A DNA stretch of 60,000 nt from assembly GCF_910592395.1 (NCBI RefSeq), contig NC_088311.1, positions 22,230,646 to 22,290,645 on the forward strand. Reading direction: 5' to 3'. The notes under the pieces are model-generated. The model was not told the DNA's origin. It searched no databases and was given only the letters and a program-made list of their open reading frames with translations. Origin of the DNA: Lineus longissimus (taxonomy: Eukaryota > Nemertea > Pilidiophora > Heteronemertea > Lineidae). The stretch's first letter is position 1. Each line of letters begins with the position of its first letter. This document shows, piece by piece, positions 36,028 to 46,381 of this stretch. The position numbers were made by a program, and so were the translations under genes.

Positions 36028-39000
36028 TTTCGGTGTCTTTTTCTTGGAAATGATTTACTCGGACGGATAGAAATACAAACCACACGATATAAGATGTGGT
36101 ATCGAACCTGTGTTATCAAGCATCTAATATGTTAATATACCTTAATGGATGGGAAATCGTTCTGACCCAGAACACGCCATATTTGATGGAGTGCGCCATT
36201 AATGATTAGGCGACTCGCTTCAAGAATCATTTACCTTGATGGTTTATTACTGAATAACAATAAGGTGTTTGCGCTAACCAGCTGGTAGTGATTTGTGTAC
36301 ATGATGTATGAGTGTGTGTAGATGTTGCATAGAACCTGAAGAGCTTCAGTACATAAAGGCTGTACATGTACAATGGTCACGTGAGATGGCAGAGAGCCAC
36401 TCTCTCAGATCTGCAATATGCTTCAAGTCAATACAAACCATCATGATTCCCATGGTCGTATATGGCCCCTTCAGATGCGCAGTATTAAACCGCGGATTAT
36501 ACATCCGTGATTAAACTGGGATGACATGCACGAAGTCAAATTAAGCATTGACCACACCTACTAACACTGCACATTGATGATAAAACGTGATTAGAGGATT
36601 ATTTGATAAGCTATAGCGTGCATGTCCTTTAAATCATTTTCTTATAAAAATTCCTTGTGAGTCATCTATGATATGGTTTTGCAGCAACCCAAACTAGTAA
36701 AAAGCATCAACCAGTGTTAGTCATAACCAGCCATTCCCTCAGACATATCCCACAAGCCCCCGATGACCTACCCTTTACCTGCCGCTGCTAAGTAAAGGTT
36801 AACAGACCACAGACAGATGATCCAAGAGGCATCTAGGAGAAATGCGGATTTCTAGTTTTTTTACCTCTTTCCATATCACACTTCAACATCAATTTTGCTA
36901 TTTAGGTAAAAAGGCAGTAGTTGAAAAATTACATTCCAATGTTTAGTTGAAGTGTCTGAGATTATAAATTGTTAACATCGCTCGGGTGGTGCTGCCATTT
37001 TACCCAGAACAACGGCACTAAGACGCTTGCGGATTTCAGTGAGACAGTCCGGCAATACTTGCAAGTCGGTATCAATTCCTTAACTAAACCAGAATCGTTC
37101 AATCAATGAATCAATGAAGCAGTGAATCGTCCTTCTTGATTGCCTTCGACTGAATCAAGGTAAAGTGTTCATTTTTATGAAAAATCTACGTTGGGTGGAT
37201 AGATTTTGCTGCGTATGCTAGCAATCATGGATGTTCTTATGTCCTCAAGTTATCCGATGTTCTGCTCAACCTGCCACCAATCACACAGTAAAGAAATCCT
37301 GGTGGAAATCAGACAAGAAACCTGAACGGTTTCCGCATAGCTAAGCAATTCCAACTGACTGTCAGTTTTAAATTGCCTTTTATATAGAGTTGGCCTTTGA
37401 AACGGCTACCTTGTGATATCAGGAATGTACTCATGGGGTGATAGGTCGAGATCATGTGAACGATATCGAGAGCGAATCAAGCAAATGTGCGAATTCTTCA
37501 TCTTCAGCCAAGGATCTGCGGTAACGAATTTGAGCTTCCCGCGGTAATTGCACCTGCTACTAACCATGCAGTCGCTAAGGTGTGTTAGCCGGAGTGGCCC
37601 ATGAGTTCGCGCAGGAATTACCACCGACAGAACTTCGTACTTCGTATTTCGTACCTCGTTTTTCGAAAGGGTTGCGAAGTCTGCCAATAATTCGTGGTCT
37701 GCAGCTTGATATTTCTCCCAAACTATTCTTGAAATAGGTCAGAAGAAAAAACAATTGAAAATAATTAGGAGTAAGTTTTTGAGCATCTGCTAATATTTCC
37801 AAACGATTTGAAATCATTCGTTTTATCAGGCGATAGTTTCTTTATACCGAAATCAAGACCGTAGGTTCTTTCAAACAGGTATAACACAGGTGCTTTCACC
37901 CACGCATCGGAGATATCGCACCGAATCGCTGTAGTTTTATCAATGGGATCTACAGCTAGATTCACCCCAGTAGAGTTGGAATAGAAACAAGCTCATATAC
38001 CACTGTACAAACCAGTTGGACTCATGTGCATTTTGCATTGATAATGCACTGGTGATGATAACATGTTAAGTTGAGATGGACTGGCGTGGCACGATTCATG
38101 GCATCATTACTTATGATGTAGGTACGGTTGATTCGACTAGTGGAAACCCAATACCTTCGGTGGGGTAGATTGGGGGAAAGCCAATATATACCTCCAACAT
38201 GCCGAGAATGTCACAGGAAGAATGGCTTTCCGGAACTCGTGCTTTACTGGAGAGAATTTCTCTGATGTTATGAATGTCATTCCTATGACTGTAGTATTGG
38301 CAAGATGTTTTGTTGTTTTTTCGCACCGTTTCGTTCTCATTTCTTTTTCCACATTGCCGTAATGCAGTTATTATGCATGAAATTCGCTGAAACTAAGACT
38401 CAATTCTCTATCATAATAAAACTGATGAGAATTTTCCGCAATTGGAAATTTTTGAATTCAATTAATAAGTTCAAATCCATAACGAATGGCGTAGGCCTTT
38501 AATGTGTGACTAATTTTCTGGTACCTGGTAGATTAAAAATGTATGTGCATCAGCATAAAGGCATGCACGTCTGCATATAGGTATGATATCACACGACATC
38601 ATGCTGCATCACGATACAGACATGGAAAGTGTATATCATATCCGCCCCGAAGTAAGATACCTTTGTCATGACGTCTTTTCCGCGGCCGTTAAGCGGATGG
38701 CTTGACTTTGTTTCTGAATACCTGCATGGCCTGTTAATACATTTTGAAAATGATTTAGATCTTTGGCTTCATTTTCTTTATATTCAAATGAACTACATAG
38801 CTATATGGTGAATAACCACATTGCATATGAGTTGTTGCGATTGATTAGAACAACTGTTATCAGCGTGTTTTGACTGCTATCGAACTAGTTGATTTGATTG
38901 TTTAGCGAAACAATGCATTAGACATGTTAGAAACCCGATATTCGAATCGATCGCGGATAGATAGGTAAAGGTTGTTTGTCATTGACATTTGGTTAATCAA

Positions 39001-39964
39001 GGGATGTAACGGGAAGCATGTTGGGGCGTCTGCTTATGAAACTAATAAGGTAACATCACACCAGACCAGTATCAAAGGTTTTGATCCGGTGAAAATGTCT
39101 CTCTTGACCAATTAAGTCACTGACCTATCTTATACACGTCCACCGCCGGAGTAGACTACTTCATCGTTTCAAGTTCCAATTTTTTAACTGATCTTTCTGT
39201 CATTAAATATACTATAGTCCAATCATAAATACGCCATGAAGGTCAATGGAGGATAGCTCTGGTGAAGTGATCCCTCATAATAATCCTCTTTGCAATAAAA
39301 TCACGATAATATTACACGTATATGAATTTGTATGTACATATGTCAGTTAACTCTTGATTTTGTTTAGCTTTGCGATACCTTGCAGCAAATGCTGAAAATG
39401 CAAAACCAGTCACGTATTCATGAGACACGATATGACGCTCATAGAAGATAGATTTACCAAATGGTTCGATATCAGAACCGAAAACGTGCACTCGAAATAT
39501 TTAAAAAAACCATCTTCCCTTCTCAGCTGGCATTTGGTTAGGCAGGTAAAAAAACACATTTCGACCTTTTTTGCAGATGCAAAATATAAGTGAGTGTTTC
39601 TGCAACAATAGATCAGGCTTCGAATGGTTGTTGTTCGGTAAGTGGTCGTCTTATCCGTGATAGGGGAACACTATAGGGGAACACTGAAATATGGTTAACA
39701 CTGATAAGATGGCCTTTGTAATGGAAACAAAACAAATCTGCATGAGAAAGAAAAACGTTTTTTTGTGAGGGTTCTACGTCAAGCTACATGTACGATCCTG
39801 GATACAGAGTTTTTTAAACACACAGTATGGTGGGAACTCCCAGAATAAATACGCACACTGTTTTTATAACTGACCTCTGTATATAACTATTGGAATACTG
39901 TCATAGAAACGGAGTACATGTGCATTTTGTACAAAACCGTGTTTTTTCCCCCTATAAAACCACA
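36028..39964. other. No supported gene except one weak candidate exon
   Basis: Only the 37848-37955 candidate exon stands out. A 9-base phrase (TACGAAGTA-like) recurs near 37620-37660 on the minus strand. Otherwise nothing recognisable. Confidence 0.55.
37848..37955 (-). CDS. Candidate extracellular exon, possibly galactose-binding-like
   Basis: A possible 108-bp, phase 1-1 minus-strand exon between acceptor ggtgaatctag (with a pyrimidine-rich run further upstream) and donor GTATAA. It encodes VDPIDKTTAIRCDISDAW followed by VKAPVLYLFERTYGLDF. The order AVD...C...W...L..TY.L weakly recalls discoidin (F5/8 C) folds, which often form receptor phosphatase ectodomains in invertebrates. The resemblance is loose and the donor is mediocre. 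Further minus-strand open frames at 37406-37820 overlap this area but could not be built into exons. Confidence 0.3.
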
Positions 39965-40515
39965 GTAACGATCGATCCAGCAAATGAATTATAATAGTGA
40001 TGCCAACACTCGACATTAAAAATGTATTTAACTGTCGAAAATAACTATCTTTTTGCATGGTGCATCGAGAATACCCGCATGCAATATCGAACTAAAATCG
40101 TGAACTCAGAAGTTTGGAGACAACTTGCCAAATAATAGGTGTTTGACAGGGAATACAAAAAATATATAAGCTCGACGATAACCTGAACACGCGCGAGGAA
40201 ACAGTCCGTCCTGCGAAGCCCGCTGCTGCGCCGGCATACTCAAATCGAAGCTGGGCGAAGAAACCTTGCAAATAATACGTGTTTAATTATAGAGAGTACA
40301 AAATATATCAGCGCGATGATCCAGTACAATGATACACAGTTTCATTACCGATATTTCTTAGTAAAACATTTAGGGTAATTTCATTAACAGCACATCCGTA
40401 CGAAACGAATATATAAAGCTACACTAACGATCGATGCAACATCGTTAATTTCAACACTGCTGGCGTCAACGCCAGTACTTACATCAAAAATGTATTCAAC
40501 TCTAGAAAATTCACA
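39965..40515. repeat. Duplicated modules (A1-B1-B2-A2)
   Basis: Module A (ACGATCGAT..., then AAAAATGTATT.AACT) appears at about 39965-40050 and 40424-40515. Module B (CTTGCAAATAATA.GTGTTT, then ATACAAAAAATATAT) appears at about 40117-40172 and 40260-40315. All copies have the same orientation. The two B modules flank the left arm of the inverted repeat listed at 40180. Probably a composite of small transposons. Confidence 0.7.
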
Positions 40516-40738
40516 AATAAATTTCCTACCTGTATTTGATGTAGGCTACACAGGTTATAACAATCCACGAACGCACAATATTGTATCTGTACTCCTCCAA
40601 GCCGGCTTATAGTATACCCGGCTTCCCCGGCAGCGTATCCTAATGAATGGTATAGGTTTCCCGGGAAGCTTCCAGCTTCGAGTTGGCCGGCGCTGCAGCG
40701 GGCTTCGCGGGAATGTTTCCACGCGCGTGTTCAGGTTA
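40180..40738. mobile_element. Long imperfect inverted repeat pair, possible foldback element
   Basis: The sequence AACCTGAACACGCGCG, GGAAACA, GCGAAGCCCGCTGC, GCGCCGGC, CGAAGCTGG at 40180-40255 reappears reverse-complemented at 40671-40738. The arms are about 70 bp and GC-rich within an AT-rich setting; the spacing is 415 bp. The spacer includes module copies B2 and A2 and a CCGGCTTATAGTATACCCGG palindrome region near 40600. No coding capacity. Confidence 0.75.
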
Positions 40739-40861
40739 ATTACGGAGGTGAGGTGGAAGAGGTAAAGGGCACGATTTTACTCAATTAGCATGATTGTTCA
40801 TACTGCAACAACAAAGTGTTAGTGAGAATGACATAGTCATTTCCTGAAAAACAGTGAATTA

Positions 40862-41072
40862 GATAAAAACTAACACGTCTAAGGTGCATAAGTCCTGCTT
40901 TGATGAGAGGATGGAGGGTTTTCATTTGAAGTCCTTCTTCTTCTAATTTGCTTAGAATGACCTTCCCTTGGCTTGTGTCTTGGAGACTGTTCTCGACATG
41001 TGCTTCTTTCTCAACAGCGGGACTTTCGAATGTGGTATTCAAAATTGTTAAGAACAGTCCAGCATCCGACAA
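40862..41072 (-). CDS. Unidentified minus-strand coding-like segment
   Basis: An open frame whose composition looks protein-like: FESPAVEKEAHVENSLQDTS, GKVILSKLEEEG and MKTLHPLIKAGLMHLR, amphipathic with many Glu and Lys. There is no recognised domain and no strong acceptor, and the frame continues into low-quality sequence toward 40785. It may be an exon of an unknown gene or a remnant of a transposon ORF. Confidence 0.25.
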
Positions 41073-42437
41073 AAGAATCCATGATAAAAATCATTCGTTC
41101 ATGAGCTGAGGGAGTCCAACCCATTTCATTGTAGGCTATTCGCCGGGTCCTCAATTACATGATAACTCAAACGTCAAGTCGTACAAATCGGCGGAAAGAC
41201 TTTATTTCTCGAAAAGACCCATTCTTTATCCATCTCACATAGCGTATCACTTGCATTGTAATACAGTAGATTGTAGGTAAGTTCTGAGCATTTTTGTGAA
41301 AGGCCCACTTTCGATTTGATTGACAAGATGCATTGGACCAATTACAATACATGAATATTCGGTCACCTCCCAGATATTTGGTCAAATGTTGAACTCAATA
41401 CCGGATAGACTCTTTCACAAGTCTCCCCCATTCACCACGGTTTGGGTCGAGGTTCCCTGCACTATACCGGAAGTTTAAGTAAAGATTGCAGTTATTCAGA
41501 AGTAATCGCTACCATTTCAGCACTCGCTATCTTCAAGATGCTTTATGTGGTGTTTAGGGGCGTCTGGTGACTAATTGATGGTTTCAACATGTCAGACAAT
41601 TAAACCTCATTGCTTGCTGCTGTCATCAAGTCTTCGAGTCTCGAGCAACAGGTAAAATTAGGAAAGAAAGAAAGCATCGACGGAAAATATATCGGTGAGC
41701 AAGGCGACGGAGTGATGTGATTTCGGAGGAATCAATCAATGAAATCACCAGCAGGCAACGATTTAATTATTCATTCACCTATAATCTCGAAGATATTGAA
41801 TTCTAGTACTTGTGGTACTAGTGGTACTATAGCTTCTTTGCCAATGTCAGACAGAGGGTGTGGTTATATTACATGAGATGCTTACTGACATTTCCACATG
41901 CTGCTCTCCACTGACGATATTCTAGTTTCGCCAAATCAAAAACCGCACTGCACTGCAGTGATTTACTACACACCTCTAGTCTTTCCTTTCCGGCTATAAT
42001 ATATACCGTACAAGACAACTATAACAACAATATTGTAAACATATCTCCGAAACTCTGACATGGCCGTTAAACCTCTTGGCGATATTTACCGAATGATTCT
42101 GAGAGGCCGACGAAACATTGCCTGTAATTGCTGATTGTATCTCTCGTTTAACGTTAGTGCTCGTGTGCTCAGGATATAACGATTTGCAGGTTACCAACAC
42201 ACTGGTGTTTGACTGTTGCTGGCCATGTTCAAGTATGGGTGGAGTTAAACTGTTTTAACGGCAAAAAGTCAACGGTATTTTCTAAACTGATAACGACACC
42301 ACACGGCGAGTAAAAGTGTCGGTTATCCTAAAAGGTTTACGGCGTTCGTGAACGATTTGACATTCTCGACTTTGTCAATAGTATTAACTTTTCAATGTTA
42401 CTACTACATTGCATTTAAAGATTAGGTCCACTTCTTT

Positions 42438-42545
42438 GCATCTTGACCTCAATGTACATGCAGGCCTATTGACATTGCTCAGCTTCCAGACAACTCGCGT
42501 CAATAGGCGGCTACGGAGGCAATACCGCTTGAAGTTCAGTACATT
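42438..42545 (+). repeat. Dispersed repeat shared with 26610-26700
   Basis: The second copy of the family described at 26610, same orientation, about 15.8 kb away. It sits immediately upstream of the orphan terminal exon at 42644. Confidence 0.65.
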
Positions 42546-42643
42546 GCTTCTTTGAGACACACTGTCTTTAGAATGATACAAAGAAAAAACTTTCTCAAGT
42601 CGATCAGTATTTTATCATGTCTATCATTTCAATATTTTATCAG

Positions 42644-42808
42644 GAACAGCCAACAGTGTATGATGAGGGTACATACTCTCAGCACGCTATTTACGAGAAC
42701 CCTTGTGGTTTCCAGGCATCGCCGAGATACGTGTCAGTTTTCCCACATCGATTTCCGTTGGATAATACGACTGCACCGTATGCATCGTGGAGGCAAGAGC
42801 GCAGTTAA
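42644..42808 (+). CDS. Terminal coding exon of an unidentified gene
   Basis: A 165-bp plus-strand exon with a strong acceptor (tcaatattttatcag). It opens in phase 0 and ends in TAA. It encodes EQPTVYDEGTYSQHAIYENP, CGFQASPRYVSVFPHRF and PLDNTTAPYASWRQERS, 54 residues with six Tyr. Codon composition looks protein-coding and an AATAAA follows nine bases after the stop. Tyr in acidic or NP contexts (VYDEG, IYENP) suggests a signalling tail of a membrane receptor, but no family is recognised. Upstream exons were not found; they should lie on the plus strand to the left. Confidence 0.6.
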   Translation, partial: EQPTVYDEGTYSQHAIYENPCGFQASPRYVSVFPHRFPLDNTTAPYASWRQERS

Positions 42809-42816
42809 AAATCGTG

Positions 42817-42822
42817 AATAAA
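42817..42822 (+). terminator. Poly(A) signal AATAAA for the 42644 exon
   Basis: A canonical AATAAA nine bases after the TAA stop. It implies a very short 3' UTR if used. Confidence 0.55.
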
Positions 42823-45058
42823 TTGCCTTATTCTTCAGCACGCTCCTCGGCTGGGCCGCATCATGACGCCCACGACTGTGTTCGGGTTTTTTATTCACTG
42901 CTGCAGCGCATATTGGTCATCACTTTTTTCTCTATTATAACGTTCTGTCCAGGTTTTACTATACACTCCGGACGCAGTGGACCGGTCACGTCCTCTCGCC
43001 CGGAAGGACTTGAAAGACGATCAGTGTGACCGACCGAATGGACTGCATAGGAGTCTAGGAATTCACAACTACGTTTGTTTAAGAATTTGTTTGAAAATTT
43101 ACCTAGAATTTGATAAACTTTCCAATTTACTGATTAGCAATGTCAACAATGCCGTTGTTATTGATCGCTTACAAAAACGCCAAGTTTCTGTGCACAACTT
43201 CACTAATGTACGAACGGCAGCGTTTATTACCTGAGCCACCATCGGCCTTAAGCCGTATTCTTCACAAACGGCTGGTCATAAACTTACACAACATATCTAA
43301 AAGAGGGGACACAACCAACCCGGGGCAACTACTCACTTTATGGGATTATCATTACTAGCAGACAGGAGAGGCACCAAGTGGTCACCAAACACACTACCTT
43401 CCGGCGGTCACATTCCTTCAATCCTTTAATCGACCAGATCACGTTTAATTCAACATATAACTTTGCTCTGGGCAGGGATTTTTACGCCTGGCTTATCCGA
43501 TAGGTAGAACCATGCCATCGCATCACAAATTCAGCTTTTAACGTTTTATATGGCTTTATCTCTCTCTGATATTAAAGTGATCGATTAATTCAGCCCAAGG
43601 CCTAGTCTCTCTTCCTATTGACTTTATCATTTTCGCTAAGCCTCGTTCGAATGAATCAGTATCATGAGTGTGTTTGGTATTGTTCGTAACGAGGGGAATG
43701 ACCGGGTCGATTTTTTTATATTGTAAATTTGACTCTGTCCCTGAGGCAGCGTGGTCTATAACTGGGTGTCGGACTGTAAGAACCGACCATTATATGTTCA
43801 ATCGAGGTTTGATATCATGCCATATCTGCATATCGCTTGTGATCTTTAAGCACACGCTCGCTGTGTGACTTTGAAGAATATGTGTGGGACACTGTCATTT
43901 GGACAAACTCCTTGTTGGAATCCATGTTGCTTCGTTGCTTAGGCCTAATGCAGGAGGCATCTTAGAGCCTATTGCCCCCCCCTCCTACCCCGTGACCAAA
44001 AAGTACTAGTACGGCCCAGCCCGCTGGTGAGACTCTGAGGTTTATAGACTGAACAACTGATGGACACTTTTACGTGCACCACTGATTATGCACATCAGAT
44101 GGCATCATTTTGATCACCAGACGATGGAGATCGCTCTAATATAACCCAGCACGGCAAAATAACTTACCTTTTATACATACAATGTAATCCAAAAGAGACG
44201 AAATTTTTGACTACGAACTCGCCGCCTTCCAGGTACAGTACGCTGCTTTTACATCCGAAGTCAACAAAATCCAAGATAATCTTCAAATTAAGTTTAAACA
44301 CCTAAACCTCCAAAATAGAAAGGGGTGGGAGAACCTTTACAACAACTTCTTTCTAAGACGCATACTGATTAACTCACAAACTCCAAGTGAAGTGTTCACT
44401 GAATTCAACACTTTTACTGAGAATGCCGTCACTGTGATCACTTCGCAAACTACAAGAGAAGTGTTCACTGAATTACTTCAACAGTTTTACTGAGAAGGCC
44501 GTCACAATGATCGCCTCACAAACTCCATGTGAAATGTTCATTGCATTACTTCAACACTTTTACTGAGAAGGCCGTTACAATGTTCACCTTACAAACTCCA
44601 TGTGGAATTACTTCAACACTTTTACGAAGAATGCCGTCACACTGATCACCTTACAAAGAAGTGTTCACTGAATCTCTTAATCAACACTTTTACTGAGAAT
44701 GCCGTCACAAACCTTTTTCTGATATGCTAACCCATGGCCCTTCTATTTCAAACCGAGACTCTCGCAGCTCAATCACCTGACTTCAAGAACTTCAACTGTA
44801 TGAGTAGACAAATTGCACACTCTTCGAGAGGCTTACTCCAACTGAATTTTGTATCCTTAGATCCGACTGCATAAACTCGTGACAGCTCGGAACTCCTCAG
44901 CTGGCATCTTAAAACACATCTAGCTAATGCACCACGTAGTTTGTCGGCGATCTATATCAGTGTTTACTCTCTCCACTGGTATATTCAGAAGTGGTTGGCG
45001 TCCACGGAAAATTCAATATTCGGTGCTATGCAATTTCCATCATAACTTTCAGTTTTAG
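42823..45058. other. Intergenic stretch with tandem repeat
   Basis: No gene supported. Short plus-strand open frames at 42787-43358 and 43668-43868 have no recognisable content. A 72-bp tandem repeat lies at 44369-44716. Confidence 0.6.
44369..44716 (+). repeat. Tandem repeat, unit about 62-73 bp, five copies
   Basis: Each unit contains GTGTTCACTGAAT, TCAACACTTTTACTGAGAA, GCCGTCAC and TCACCTTACAAACTCC, with substitutions and small deletions between copies. Starts of the ACTTTTACTGAG block are near 44411, 44484, 44557, 44619 and 44687. Confidence 0.85.
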
Positions 45059-45097
45059 CTTAGAGTAACCAGTCTAGACTAGTCTGGTTACTCTAAG
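45059..45097. repeat. Perfect 14-bp inverted repeat
   Basis: CTTAGAGTAACCAG at 45059-45072 and CTGGTTACTCTAAG at 45084-45097, with an 11-base loop that contains TCTAGA. It lies alone in intergenic DNA about 1.3 kb upstream of the Raver start. It has no T-run and no nearby gene to terminate. Confidence 0.9.
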
Positions 45098-45240
45098 GTT
45101 TTAGGCTATGTGGAAAACTGGATCATATGATATGTTAATTTGGCTGCACAGCCTGTTGGTCTAAATCGTCTTTCGTTGTTCTATATGGTCTTTCATGGAT
45201 ATGAACAAGTTTATATATATTGAAATTGAAATCGTGCTTC

Positions 45241-45690
45241 AGTCTTGTCCTGGGACAACCTTGTCTTCAGGCACAACCATGTCATCAGGAGAAATAAACA
45301 CTGCAGTCTTCAGTCATAATCAACATCATCATCGGCAGCATAGCGTCTTGTCATTTCTATGATTGTGGGTGAAACTACGGTGCCTGGAACAACACTGCTT
45401 TAAAGAAGAACACTGTTTTTAGGAACAATGTTGTCTTAAGGAACAACACTGTTTCAAGAACAAGGCTGTCTCAAGGAACGACACCGTGTTCAACCATAAC
45501 CCTGTCTTAATTAGGCAACATTACTGTCTTTAATAACCATACACGTACATCCCTACCCTCCAAAGGAACAACATGCAACACTGTCTTCAATCATAACCCT
45601 GTCTTTACTCTTTGGAAGCAACACCGTCGTCTATCATAACCCTGTTGTAAGGAAGTTTTCATTCATAACCTGATTTTAGGAATTTTGGCA
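45241..45690 (+). repeat. Degenerate tandem repeat of about 20-25 bp (GGAACAACACTGTCTT-like)
   Basis: Fifteen or more loosely conserved copies of GGAACAACACTGTCTT or CATAACCCTGTCTT. Copies degrade toward the right. It lies about 0.4-0.9 kb upstream of the likely Raver promoter. Confidence 0.75.
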
Positions 45691-46109
45691 CAACCTTACC
45701 ATCATGCAGTGTTTCCATCTACATTGTATTTGTTATACTGTACCCAAATGAATGGTAACCAAGTCCAGCCTGTTTATGATCGGTCAGTAGCGCCGAGTGT
45801 TGCCCTGAAGTTCAGGATGAGTCTGCTGCACGATGTGACTGATTCAGATTGAGTTTTCATCATGTATGTTCTCTGCCCCGTTTTGACATCGGCGGAACTT
45901 GGCAAATGTCTTGACATTTTTGCCTGATTTTTAACCGTTTTGTTGAATCTGGCTGGTATGTGGCGCCACCTACTGGTATTGAAACTAATTAAATGCACTG
46001 AAAGTGGCTTCGAAAGCTTCCTTATGACTTTGCTTCCATAAAAATGTGCAGGTTTGGGTATCTGGTGCCAGTAGTTTGGTCTCAGCATGTGCCACACCAG
46101 GCACCGGTT

Positions 46110-46117
46110 TGACGTCA
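46110..46117 (+). promoter_or_regulatory. Consensus CRE (TGACGTCA) upstream of Raver
   Basis: A perfect 8-bp CREB/ATF palindrome, followed by CGTC, about 240 bp upstream of the Raver start codon. CRE sites near transcription starts are common in animal housekeeping promoters. No TATA box was identified. The transcription start itself is not determined. Confidence 0.4.
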
Positions 46118-46350
46118 CGTCTGATGGATTTAGTAAAACTGTGGAGTGAGACCTTTCCGAGGAGAGGTTAGCGGTAATGGTGGAATAGATACTGTGAGTT
46201 TATCTGCGCCGACGATGGGAAAAAATGTGTGAGAATAAAAATTATCCGATTTTCGCTCGATTTTCAGATGAATTTTCTGCATCAATGCCCTCCCAAAAAG
46301 ACAATATCTAAATTACGCTATTTTTTTGATGGTACTCACCACCAGTTTCA

Positions 46351-46381
46351 ATGTCAGACTTTGATGTGATCATCAAAACCG
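46351..46381 (+). CDS. RAVER: Raver exon 1 (start codon)
   Basis: Encodes [10 protein letters not shown] plus the first base of Glu, then donor GTGAGA. An in-frame TGA lies at 46327-46329, so this ATG is the first available if no upstream exon exists. It joins exon 2 to read [22 protein letters not shown] fits the SUMO-attachment consensus (hydrophobic-K-x-E). An alternative start is Met14 at 46876. Confidence 0.8.

Noticed and set aside
35678-36119. Long overlapping open frames (135 and 145 codons) on the minus strand
   Set aside because: They lie across the homopurine tract; the predicted proteins are only Ser/Phe/Leu/Pro repeats. Absence of stops is due to base composition.
45774-46118. 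114-codon minus-strand open frame upstream of Raver
   Set aside because: No recognisable domain or splice context; it overlaps the likely Raver promoter with a CRE.
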